A stretch of 38,407 nucleotides of DNA from DASSCW01 sp036555005 (lineage in GTDB: Bacteria; Chloroflexota; Limnocylindria; QHBO01): positions 1-38,407 of the forward strand of contig DATBME010000052.1 of NCBI GenBank assembly GCA_036555005.1, read 5' to 3'. Numbering within the stretch: position 1 is the first letter of the stretch; each line of letters begins with the position of its first letter. A program made the translations under genes and the position numbers. The notes beneath the pieces were generated by a model. It was not told where the DNA came from. It saw nothing but the letters and a program-made list of their open reading frames with translations, and made no database searches. Below are positions 13,893 to 21,129 of the stretch, one piece after another.

Positions 13893-15239
13893 ATGGCACG
13901 CCGTGCGATCGGGCCGATTGCCAGGGCGCTGGGCGCCGCCGACGTGCTGGTGCTGCTGCGCGACGGTCGCCGCATGCGCCTGCTCGGCGGCGCCGGCCGC
14001 GGCGCCAGCTGGGCAGGCACCGTGGAGGTGCAGCCGAGCGGCGAGGCGCTGCTGCGCAAGGCGAAGCCCGGCAAGCCGCCGGTACGCGTCGAGGAGACTG
14101 CCCCGGTCCGCATCGTGGGGCCGTATTGGAGCGCGCACGCGGCGCTGATCCCGGTCGGCGACGAGCACGTGGTGGTGGCCGGCGGCGAGGCGCCGATCCG
14201 CGCCTCGGACGCCGAGCTGATGCGCCACGCGGCGGAGGCCGTGGCCGCCGTCGGCGACGTGTCCAGCGCCAAGCTGCTGGCCGACGAGCTGGAGGTGGTC
14301 GACGCCGTCCGCCTGTTGATGCACTACCGGCCGGAGAGGGTGCGCGATACCGCGCGCCACGTAGCCGAGGTCGCCGCCGGCGCGTTGTCTTGCGAGTTCG
14401 CCGCCGTCATGGTTCGCGCACCCGATGGGCTGCTGGTCGAACGGGCGGGCGCCCGCGCCGACGAGTGCGACGATCCGCGGCTGTGCGCCGACATGCAGCG
14501 CCTCTCGCGGCGAGTCCGCGACGAGCCACTGGTCGAGCAGGACGTGAGCGACGGTGCCATCGGGACGACCAGCGGGCTGGTCTCGCGCTACGCGCTGGCC
14601 ATCGGCACCGGGAAGGGTCGGGCCATCCTGGTAGTCGGGCACGGCGCCGTCCGGCCGCGCGGCTTCACCAACCTGTGCCTGCGCGTGGGCCGGGCCATCG
14701 CCGATGCCGCCGAGGTGCTGCTCAGCCAGGCGATGGGCCGCGAGGAGCTCGCCGCCGAACGTGACCAGTTCGCCCGCGAGGCTCGGACCGATGAGCTGAC
14801 CGGCCTCGCCAACCGCGTGGCCTGGAACGAAGCGCTGGACAAGGAACGACCGCGCCGCTCTCGGTACCGGCGACCGGTGGTCGTCATGTCGGTCGACGTG
14901 GACGGGCTGAAACAGGCGAACGACCGCTACGGCCACGATGCCGGCGACGATCTCCTGCGCGGCGTGGCCGGCATCCTGCGCCGCAACCTGCGCGACGCCG
15001 ACGTGGTGGCGCGCATCGGTGGCGACGAGTTCGGTGTGCTGCTGCCGGAGACCAAGCCTGACGCGATGCCGGCCCTGGTGGAGCGCATCAAGATCGCCTG
15101 CGCCGCCTGGCGCGGTACGAAGCCCGACCTCCGCCTCTCCGTCTCCATCGGCTGGGCCGCTCCGGAGCCGTTCGGGGACCTCCGGGAGGCGCTGCGCACG
15201 GCTGACGACCGGATGTACCTCGCCAAGCGGGGGGCCTGA
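13893..15239 (+). CDS. GGDEF-domain diguanylate cyclase with N-terminal sensory region
   Basis: A 448-residue protein. About 290 N-terminal residues form two GAF-like alpha/beta sensory segments without membrane helices. Residues about 295-446 are a GGDEF domain: DELTGLANRVAWNEAL, VVMSVDVDGLKQANDRYGHD, an intact IGGDEF (GGDEF at 376-380), and SVSIGWA. An RxxD inhibitory site (RDAD) stands five residues before the GGDEF, so product inhibition by c-di-GMP is expected. ATG 13893 has GAGG eight bases upstream; GTG 13890 is an alternative. The M3 peptidase starts 21 nt downstream but seems to have its own promoter element. Confidence 0.9.
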   Translation: MARRAIGPIARALGAADVLVLLRDGRRMRLLGGAGRGASWAGTVEVQPSGEALLRKAKPGKPPVRVEETAPVRIVGPYWSAHAALIPVGDEHVVVAGGEAPIRASDAELMRHAAEAVAAVGDVSSAKLLADELEVVDAVRLLMHYRPERVRDTARHVAEVAAGALSCEFAAVMVRAPDGLLVERAGARADECDDPRLCADMQRLSRRVRDEPLVEQDVSDGAIGTTSGLVSRYALAIGTGKGRAILVVGHGAVRPRGFTNLCLRVGRAIADAAEVLLSQAMGREELAAERDQFAREARTDELTGLANRVAWNEALDKERPRRSRYRRPVVVMSVDVDGLKQANDRYGHDAGDDLLRGVAGILRRNLRDADVVARIGGDEFGVLLPETKPDAMPALVERIKIACAAWRGTKPDLRLSVSIGWAAPEPFGDLREALRTADDRMYLAKRGA

Positions 15240-15247
15240 CCTCCGGC

Positions 15248-15253
15248 TACCAT
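15248..15253 (+). promoter_or_regulatory. Leaderless-type -10 (TACCAT) for the oligopeptidase
   Basis: TACCAT ends 7 nt before ATG 15261. It overlaps the alternative ATG 15252, which would then lie upstream of the transcript. Confidence 0.4.
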
Positions 15254-15260
15254 GCCGGGC

Positions 15261-17246
15261 ATGCCGTACGACTTCCGCGGCGTGACCGTGGACACGGTCA
15301 CCCAGGAGGCGGATGCCGCCCTCGAACGAGCCGATGCGCTGGTCGAGCGCGCCGTGGCCACGGTCGACCATCCCAGCTTCGACGCGACGCTAGGGCAGCT
15401 GGAGCTGGCAGGCGCCGAGATGGGCGTGGGATACGGCCGCAGCGCCTTCATGGCGCAGGTGCACCCCGAGGCAGCGGTGCGGGACGCCGGCCAGGCCGCC
15501 GAGGAGAAGATCACGAAATGGCGCGTGGCCGTGGTGTTCCGCGACGACGTCTACCGCGCCGTGGCGGCCTTCAGCGAGACGCCGGAGGCGCGTGCGCTCA
15601 CCGGCGAGCGGGCACGCCTGCTGGAGCACTGGATGCGCGACTTCCGGCGTGCGGGCCACCAGCTCGCGCCGGAGCAGCGCACCGAGCTGGAATCGATGCG
15701 CAACCGGCTGGTGGAGCTCCAGGTGGCCTTCGCCCGCAACATCAACGAGTCGCCCGACTGGATCGAGGTCGACCGCGAAGGGCTGGACGGCCTGCCCGAT
15801 GCCTATGTCGAGCGGCTGCGGCCCGGGGAGCAGCCCGGGACGTATCGGGTCAGCCTGGACTACCCCGAGATCAACCCCTTCATGGAACGCGCCACCAACC
15901 GCGCCCATCGGGAGGCGCTGTTCCGCAAGAACTGGAACCAGGCCGCCGACCTGAACCGGCCGCTGCTGGCCGAGGCGCTCGAGATCCGCCGCCGGATCGC
16001 CGCCCTGCTGGGCCACCCGACCTGGGCGCACTACGCCATGGAGGTCAAGATGGCCGCCGATCCCGAGCGGGTGGCCGCCTTCTATGACCAGCTGGTCCCT
16101 CCCCTGGAGGCGGCCGCGCGCGACGAGATCGAGCAGATGGGACGCATGCACGCCGAGGCCGGCGCCACTGACGAGCTGCAGCCCTGGGACTGGCACTTCT
16201 ACGACACGCGGCAGTCGATGGAGCAGCATGGCGTGGACCAGAACGAGGTCACCGAGTACCTGCCGCTGGACCCCGTGCTGGACGGCATGTTCACCCTGAC
16301 CGGTGACGTGTTCGGGCTCGACTATGAACGCGTGCCGGAGGCGAACGCGTGGCACCCATCGGTCCAGCTATTTCGCATCAAGGACCGGGCCAGCGGCGAG
16401 CTGATCGCCCACTTCTACGCCGACCTGTTCCCGCGTGAGGGCAAGTTCACCCATGCCGCGGCCTTCCCGCTGGTGATCGGCCACCGCGCGGCGGACGGCA
16501 GCTACGTCACGCCGGTGAGCGCCATCGTCGCCAACTTCACGCCGCCCACCGCCACCCGGCCGAGCCTGCTGACGCACGGCCCGCACGGCGAGATCGAGAC
16601 GCTCTTCCACGAGTTCGGCCACATCCTGCACATGAGCCTGACCCGTGCGGAGTTCACCCGGTTCTCCGCGGCCGAGACCGAGTGGGACTTCGTGGAGGCG
16701 CCGTCCCAGATCATGGAGCACTGGATCTGGCAGCCGGAGGTGCTGGCCCGATTCGCCCGCCACCACGAGACCGGCGAGCCGATCCCGACCGAGCTCCTCG
16801 AGCGCATGGCGGCCTCGCGCTACATCAACGTGGGCATCCGCGCCACCCGACAGGTCTTCTTCGGCACCATGGACCTGGCCCTGCATGCCACGACCGATGA
16901 GCCCGACCTGGACGCCGCCATCCGCGATTCATGGCGGATCACGCAGCTTCCGTACCCAGAGCACACCTTCATGCTCGGCAGCTTCGGGCACCTGATGGGC
17001 GGCTATGACGCCGGCTACTACGGCTACCTGTGGGCGGAGGTGATCGGCGACGACATGTGGGGCCGCTTCGCGTCCGAGGGAATCACCTCCCCCGAAGTCG
17101 GCGCGGCGTACCGGCGCGCGATCCTGGAGCCGAACGGCTCGCTGAGCGGCGACGAGCTGGTGGCGGGCTTCCTCGGCCGCCCCGCCTCGATCGACTCGTA
17201 CCTCCAGATGCGGGGCATGGGCGCCACCGCCGACGTCGCCGGCTGA
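15261..17246 (+). CDS. M3-family (thimet oligopeptidase/oligopeptidase A-like) metallopeptidase
   Basis: A 661-residue zinc oligopeptidase. The active site ETLFHEFGHILHMSL holds HEFGH at 450-454, and the third zinc ligand Glu is expected in EWDFVEAPSQIMEHW about 25 residues later. TATCYGY-like closing motifs are represented by LPYPEHTFMLGSFGHLMGGY and AGYYGYLWAEVIG. The long N-terminal helical half is typical of M3A enzymes that degrade short peptides in the cytoplasm. ATG 15261 is chosen from the upstream TACCAT spacing; ATG 15252 is the alternative. No signal peptide. Confidence 0.92.
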   Translation: MPYDFRGVTVDTVTQEADAALERADALVERAVATVDHPSFDATLGQLELAGAEMGVGYGRSAFMAQVHPEAAVRDAGQAAEEKITKWRVAVVFRDDVYRAVAAFSETPEARALTGERARLLEHWMRDFRRAGHQLAPEQRTELESMRNRLVELQVAFARNINESPDWIEVDREGLDGLPDAYVERLRPGEQPGTYRVSLDYPEINPFMERATNRAHREALFRKNWNQAADLNRPLLAEALEIRRRIAALLGHPTWAHYAMEVKMAADPERVAAFYDQLVPPLEAAARDEIEQMGRMHAEAGATDELQPWDWHFYDTRQSMEQHGVDQNEVTEYLPLDPVLDGMFTLTGDVFGLDYERVPEANAWHPSVQLFRIKDRASGELIAHFYADLFPREGKFTHAAAFPLVIGHRAADGSYVTPVSAIVANFTPPTATRPSLLTHGPHGEIETLFHEFGHILHMSLTRAEFTRFSAAETEWDFVEAPSQIMEHWIWQPEVLARFARHHETGEPIPTELLERMAASRYINVGIRATRQVFFGTMDLALHATTDEPDLDAAIRDSWRITQLPYPEHTFMLGSFGHLMGGYDAGYYGYLWAEVIGDDMWGRFASEGITSPEVGAAYRRAILEPNGSLSGDELVAGFLGRPASIDSYLQMRGMGATADVAG

Positions 17247-17276
17247 GCCGGTCGCCGCCCGGGCCGCTCACTCCAG

Positions 17277-18278
17277 ATGGCGCGCCGGCTGGTTCGGCTG
17301 GCGATCGTCGTCCTGCTGGGCATGGCCGTGGCGCTGGGCGTCTACGTCGTGTTCTTCCTGGGCGGCCCCGCGCCGCGGCCGGCACGGGACTGGGACCTGC
17401 TGGCCACCCTGCCCACCGCCCGTGGGGAGACGGCCGCCGCCGAGGTTGACGGGCGCCTGTACGTCGCCGGTGGGTACTTCGGCCTCACGTTCGGGGTGTC
17501 CGACGAGGTGGACGCGTACGACCCGGCCGGCGACGCCTGGACCGTGATGGCGCCCCTGCCCCAGCCGCGCAACCACGCCGCCGCCGCCGGGCTGGATGGG
17601 CTGTTCTACGTGAGCGGGGGCGGCGGTTCGAGCGGCAACACGCCGCAGGCCAACCTGTGGGCGCTCGACCCGGCGCGTGACGCCTGGACCGAGCTGGCAC
17701 CGATGCCGGAGGGGCGCTTCGCCCACCGGATGGTGGCGCTGAGTGGGCTCCTGTACGTGGTCGGCGGCCAGGGCCAGACGAGCCGGGTGATGGTCTACGA
17801 CCCCGCTGGCGACGCATGGTCGTCGGGCGCCGAGATGCCCGTTCCCCGCGACCACCTTGCGGCCGTGGCGGTGGAGGGTCGGGTCTGGGCCATCGGCGGG
17901 CGGGCGAACGGCGAGATCCAGGACCGGGTCGACATCTACGATCCGGCGACCGATACGTGGGCTCCCGGTCCCCCGCTCCCCGAGGCCACCAGCGCCGCGT
18001 CGGACGGCGTGCTGGGCAGCGCGATCATGATCTCCGGCGGCGAGGCGCCGGGCGCAACCGGTGGCATCGTGGACCACCACTGGCAGCTCGACACGGACCG
18101 CGGGCCGGAAGCCGAGTGGACGCCGCTTGCTCCCCCGCCGCTGGCGGTGCACGGCGCGCAGGGCGCCGCCGTGGACGGGCGCTTCATGATCGCCGGGGGC
18201 GCGTCGCGCCAGGGCCAGTTCTCGCGCTTCGCCTGGTCCGGCCTACTGCAGGCCTACACGCCGGGTGTCGACGACTAG
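17277..18278 (+). CDS. Kelch-repeat beta-propeller protein with N-terminal membrane anchor
   Basis: A 333-residue protein. Residues about 5-28 (RLVRLAIVVLLGMAVALGVY) are a signal anchor or uncleaved signal. Five to six kelch blades follow, each with GRLYVAGG / GLFYVSGG / GLLYVVGG / RVWAIGG-like cores and 'YDPA.DAW' strands (DAYDPAGDAWTVMAPLP, MVYDPAGDAWSSGAEMP, DIYDPATDTWAPGPPLP). No catalytic residues are visible; a scaffold or binding role outside the membrane is likely. It begins 30 nt after the oligopeptidase stop with a poor ribosome site, so co-transcription is possible. Confidence 0.85.
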   Translation: MARRLVRLAIVVLLGMAVALGVYVVFFLGGPAPRPARDWDLLATLPTARGETAAAEVDGRLYVAGGYFGLTFGVSDEVDAYDPAGDAWTVMAPLPQPRNHAAAAGLDGLFYVSGGGGSSGNTPQANLWALDPARDAWTELAPMPEGRFAHRMVALSGLLYVVGGQGQTSRVMVYDPAGDAWSSGAEMPVPRDHLAAVAVEGRVWAIGGRANGEIQDRVDIYDPATDTWAPGPPLPEATSAASDGVLGSAIMISGGEAPGATGGIVDHHWQLDTDRGPEAEWTPLAPPPLAVHGAQGAAVDGRFMIAGGASRQGQFSRFAWSGLLQAYTPGVDD

Positions 18279-18288
18279 GTGCGAACGA

Positions 18289-18486
18289 CTAGTAGTAGTC
18301 CGAGCAGGACAGGAAGTAGCCACAGCCGTGGCAGATGAGCTTGCACTTGCGCTCCTCCATGCGCGAACCGCAGTTCGCGCAGACGCGCATCAGCTCACCC
18401 GGATCGCCTGAGGACGCCCGCGGGACCGATGCGGACGCACCGGAGACCAGGGTGCGGTCAACTATGTGCTTGGAAGTCGCGGGCAT
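18289..18486 (-). CDS. Small zinc-ribbon protein ending CSDYY
   Basis: A 65-residue protein with C-terminal CANCGSRMEERKCKLICHGC, then GYFLSCSDYY. Paired Cys-x-x-Cys motifs (CANC and CHGC), plus further cysteines, predict a zinc ribbon. I recall similar 'ERKCKL.C..CGYF.SCSDYY' tails in small conserved proteins of unknown function. ATG 18486 is preferred because TATTGT lies 7 nt upstream on the same strand; ATG 18390 would leave only the 33-residue ribbon. Its N-terminal 32 residues are low-complexity Ser/Ala-rich. It is divergent from the J-domain-like gene, with overlapping promoter elements. Confidence 0.7.
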   Translation of the reverse strand: MPATSKHIVDRTLVSGASASVPRASSGDPGELMRVCANCGSRMEERKCKLICHGCGYFLSCSDYY

Positions 18487-18499
18487 CAGTGGAACAATA
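18470..18499. promoter_or_regulatory. Divergent promoter elements between zinc-ribbon and J-domain-like genes
   Basis: Minus strand: TATTGT (18499-18494) ends 7 nt before ATG 18486, fitting a leaderless mRNA. Plus strand: TTGGAA (18470-18475), 17 nt, then AACAAT (18493-18498), four of six consensus in each, which would give the J-domain gene a leader of about 60 nt. The two -10 elements overlap, so the two promoters should compete. Confidence 0.4.
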
Positions 18500-18564
18500 G
18501 GCTTCCGCCAGGCCCGTCGTCGCTGCCACGAGGGACGTGGTGTCGCCGCTGGGGGTTGTGCCCG

Positions 18565-19122
18565 GTGTTCGAAACCAACTACTACAAGATCCTGGAAGTG
18601 GATCCGGAGGCGGATCCCGAGGTCATCACGGCAGCCTATCGGGTCCTTGCCAAGCAGGTGCGCGCCAAGGAGGACCTCGACGAGGCCGATCAGGTCCGGC
18701 TGGCCGAGCTTAACCTCGCCTACGCGGTGCTCTCCAACCCGGCCCAGCGTCACGCCTTCGACGCGCGGCGCGAGTCCGAGTCCGAGTCGGAGTCGGTGGC
18801 GGTCGGGCCCGGCTACGGCCACGCGATGGGGAACGGTCATGCCAACGGCCAGCACGCGTACGATGCGGCGGCGCGGCTGGCGGCCGGACCGCTCTCCGAG
18901 CGGCTGGCCGCGGGACTCCACGGCGAGAGCCTGGGCGAGCTGACGATCAACTTCGGCCGTTACGCCGGTTGGACGCTCGCCGAGATCGCGCATTCGGATC
19001 CCGAGTATCTGCAGTGGCTGAGCCGTCACTCGTCCGGGATCCGGTACCGCTCCGCCATCCTGCGGCTGCTCCGCGATCGCGAAGAGGCGAAGGCCGCGCT
19101 CCACGTCCAGCCGACGCCATAG
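18565..19122 (+). CDS. J-domain-like protein with degenerate HPD motif and GRYxGW C-terminal domain (paralogue 1)
   Basis: A 185-residue protein. Residues 2-70 follow a J-domain plan (NYYKILEVDPEADPEVITAA...VLSNPAQRHAFDARRE), but the HPD position reads RAK (AKQVRAKEDL), so DnaK ATPase stimulation is unlikely. A Ser/Glu then Gly/His/Asn-rich linker follows. Residues about 130-175 read INFGRYAGWTLAEIAHSDPE, then YLQWLSRHSSGIRYRSAI, resembling the DUF3820/ExoX C-terminal 'fGKYkG....DP.YL.WL' module. GTG 18565 fits the domain start; TTG 18556 is possible. Shares its architecture with the 19918 gene. Role unknown. Confidence 0.75.
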   Translation: MFETNYYKILEVDPEADPEVITAAYRVLAKQVRAKEDLDEADQVRLAELNLAYAVLSNPAQRHAFDARRESESESESVAVGPGYGHAMGNGHANGQHAYDAAARLAAGPLSERLAAGLHGESLGELTINFGRYAGWTLAEIAHSDPEYLQWLSRHSSGIRYRSAILRLLRDREEAKAALHVQPTP

Positions 19123-19152
19123 GAAGTCGCACCCGACCCAGGCAGGCCGAAA

Positions 19153-19172
19153 GGCGGGTCATACAACCCGCC
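19153..19172. other. Stem-loop downstream of J-domain-like gene
   Basis: GGCGGGT and ACCCGCC form a 7-bp GC-rich stem with a CATACA loop, 31 nt after the J-domain-like stop. There is no T-run after it, so it is not a standard intrinsic terminator, but it may slow polymerase or protect the mRNA 3' end. The rest of 19123-19402 holds only a CCCGTAGGAC repeat pair near 19370-19390. Confidence 0.4.
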
Positions 19173-19390
19173 CCTCGGGATGAACGCGCTCGGGCCGGCC
19201 ATATCGTCGGCTGAAACGTTGGAGTTGCCGGTGGGCAGGACCGGCTGGACGCCAACCGTAGAAGACTGGGCCCGATAGCACATCCGGAGCACCACGGGGC
19301 TGGCCCCGTAATCGCCCGTTCCGGGTACGGAGGCGAGGCTCCGTAGCGCGGTCTGAGGATTCCCCGATTCCCGTAGGACCCCCGTAGGAC

Positions 19391-19396
19391 TATCCT
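19391..19396 (+). promoter_or_regulatory. Leaderless-type -10 (TATCCT) for the GRAM-like/J-domain operon
   Basis: TATCCT ends 6 nt before GTG 19403. Only a weak -35 (TTCCCG at 17 nt) is seen. The same TATCCT hexamer precedes the kinase leader ORF and the 24949 gene at 6-7 nt. Confidence 0.4.
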
Positions 19397-19402
19397 CCTG
19401 CG

Positions 19403-19921
19403 GTGACGTCTCCCGGGGGGCCCGAGCCGCGCCCGGCGCCGGAGGATGGCGCGGGCGAGACGGGTACATCCTCTCCTGCCGCGGCCGATGCTGCCGCCCT
19501 GCGTGATGCGGCGCTCATCGCCGAGCGCGTCAGCGCCGATGAGCAGGCGGCCGATGCCGAGCGCGCCCGCCTGGTGGACGGTGAGCTGCCGGACCTCGGA
19601 CCGGAGCTCGGCGGGGCCCTGGCGCTGACCGACGGCGAGCGAGTCCACGCCATCCGCCATGCGGCCATCCTGGAGGAGGGCGAGCACGCGCCGCCCCTCG
19701 GCGGGTCCCTCTACCTCACCTCGCGACGCCTAGTGCACGTCGGCGAGTCGATCCGCGAGATCCCGCTGGATGCCATCGACGAGAGCGCGGTGTCGCTCGA
19801 GCGCCTGCTGCTGCTTGACCTGACCGATGGTTCCGACCTGGCATTCGAGGTCGACCAGCCGCGGCTGCTCCGCGTGCAGCTGGCCGCCGCCCGGGTCCAT
19901 GCGCGGAGGCGGGCGCCGTGA
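19403..19921 (+). CDS. GRAM/PH-like domain protein
   Basis: A 172-residue protein. The first 60 residues are Ala/Glu/Pro-rich and probably disordered or helical. From about residue 75, LTDGERVHAIRHAAILEEGE, GSLYLTSRRLVHVGES, REIPLDAIDE and LLLLDLTDGSDLAFEVDQPR follow the strand order of bacterial GRAM/PH-like domains ('G.LyLTs.RLv'), which bind lipids or proteins. GTG 19403 follows TATCCT by 6 nt (leaderless-type). Its stop overlaps the next gene's GTG as GTGA, coupling it to J-domain-like paralogue 2. This suggests the two products work together. Confidence 0.7.
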   Translation: MTSPGGPEPRPAPEDGAGETGTSSPAAADAAALRDAALIAERVSADEQAADAERARLVDGELPDLGPELGGALALTDGERVHAIRHAAILEEGEHAPPLGGSLYLTSRRLVHVGESIREIPLDAIDESAVSLERLLLLDLTDGSDLAFEVDQPRLLRVQLAAARVHARRRAP

Positions 19922-20487
19922 CCACCATCCAGCGCGACTACTACAAGGTGCTGCAGGTCGATCCGGCGGCCAGCCTGGCCGTGATCGGCGCCGCCTACAA
20001 GGTGCTCGCCAAGCGCTTCCACCCCGAGACGGACCTCACCGGTGTGCACGAGATCCGGCTGGCCGAGCTCACCCGCGCCTACAACACGCTCAAGGACCCG
20101 GCCGCCCGGCGGCGCTATGACCTCGAGCGGGAGCAGCGCCTGAGCCCGGTCGGTCCTGGGCCCCAGGCGGCGCCGACGCCGCCGGTCCTGGTCCAGCCGC
20201 CCCAGCGCCATTCGAGTGCCGATGGCACGCCCGACGGCGACGCCATGCTGTCTCGCAGCAGCGCGATCGGCAACCTGCCGACCACCACGGCCGAGGTGTC
20301 GATGACCGCCGGTGAGCTGCGCCTCAATTTCGGCCGCTACGAGGGCTGGTCGCTCGCCGACCTGGCCAGGCACGACCCCGCCTACCTGCGCTGGCTGGCG
20401 CGCCACTCTTCCGGACTGCGCTACCGGCGCGAGATCAGCAAGGTCCTGGGCGAGCCGCTGGACGACCCCTACGCACCCTCGCGATAA
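19918..20487 (+). CDS. J-domain-like protein with HPE motif and GRYxGW C-terminal domain (paralogue 2)
   Basis: A 189-residue protein. The J-domain (DYYKVLQVDPAASLAVIGAA...LKDPAARRRYDLERE) carries HPE in place of HPD (AKRFHPETDL), a change that in characterised DnaJ proteins would be expected to weaken DnaK coupling. A Pro/Gln-rich linker leads to a C-terminal LNFGRYEGWSLADLARHDPA, then YLRWLARHSSGLRYRREI, nearly identical to the end of the 18565 product. The GTG start overlaps the upstream stop (GTGA). The last 19 nt overlap the convergent response-regulator gene. Confidence 0.78.
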   Translation: MTTIQRDYYKVLQVDPAASLAVIGAAYKVLAKRFHPETDLTGVHEIRLAELTRAYNTLKDPAARRRYDLEREQRLSPVGPGPQAAPTPPVLVQPPQRHSSADGTPDGDAMLSRSSAIGNLPTTTAEVSMTAGELRLNFGRYEGWSLADLARHDPAYLRWLARHSSGLRYRREISKVLGEPLDDPYAPSR

Positions 20488-21122
20488 CGACCGGCCGCCT
20501 GGGCACGGTTCCGCACCCCCAGCTTGCTGAGCAGCGAGCCCACGTGCGTCTCGACGGTGCGCGGCGAGATGCCGAGCCGCTCCCCGATCTCGCGGTCGGT
20601 CAACCCTTCCGCCAGCAGGGCCAGGACTTCCCGTTCGCGGGCGCTGATGCCCGCCACCTCGCCCGTGCCGGAGGCCGCGGCAGGGCGGTTGGTGGCGGCG
20701 GCCAGGTGCTGGATCACGTCCGCGGCCATGGACCGGGACATGGCCAGGTCGCCGGAGCGGATGCCGCGCACCGCGCGCTGCAGCGCCTCCGGGCTGAGGT
20801 CCTTGGTCAGGTAGCCGGCCGCCCCGTTGCGCACCGCCTCGACCAGGTCGCGGCGGTCATTGGACACGGTCAGCATCACGATGCGCGTCGACGGCAGCCG
20901 CGGGGCCAGCTCGCGGAGGAGCCGCAGCCCATCGGTGCCGGGCAGGTTGATGTCCAGCAGCAGGACGTCCGGCGCCAGCTGCGGGGCCAGCAGCAGCGCC
21001 TCGTCCGCACTGGCGGCCTCGCCGACGACCTCGAGGTCGTCGGCGGCGAGCGCCTGGCGAACCGCGGAGCGCACCAGCGCGTGGTCGTCGACCAGCATCA
21101 CCCGCGTGGGCTGCGCGCTCAT
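20469..21122 (-). CDS. NarL/FixJ-family response regulator
   Basis: A 217-residue regulator: receiver domain with VMLVDDHALVR (acidic pocket), phospho-acceptor Asp57 in DVLLLDINLPGTDG, switch Thr in IVMLTVSND and Lys in AGYLTKD. A LuxR-type HTH follows (ISAREREVLALLAEGLTDRE, IGERLGISPRTVETHVGSLL). It follows the kinase gene by 7 nt, so the pair is one operon and a cognate two-component system. Signal and targets are unknown. The 3' end overlaps the convergent J-domain-like gene. Confidence 0.92.
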   Translation of the reverse strand: MSAQPTRVMLVDDHALVRSAVRQALAADDLEVVGEAASADEALLLAPQLAPDVLLLDINLPGTDGLRLLRELAPRLPSTRIVMLTVSNDRRDLVEAVRNGAAGYLTKDLSPEALQRAVRGIRSGDLAMSRSMAADVIQHLAAATNRPAAASGTGEVAGISAREREVLALLAEGLTDREIGERLGISPRTVETHVGSLLSKLGVRNRAQAAGRYREGA

Positions 21123-21129
21123 CGGCCTG

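Noticed and set aside
13575..15371. 598-codon minus-strand frame
   Set aside because: Lies opposite the GGDEF gene with its intact catalytic motifs; no recognisable domain.
19153..19172. Intrinsic terminator
   Set aside because: The stem is convincing but no T-run follows; kept only as a stem-loop.
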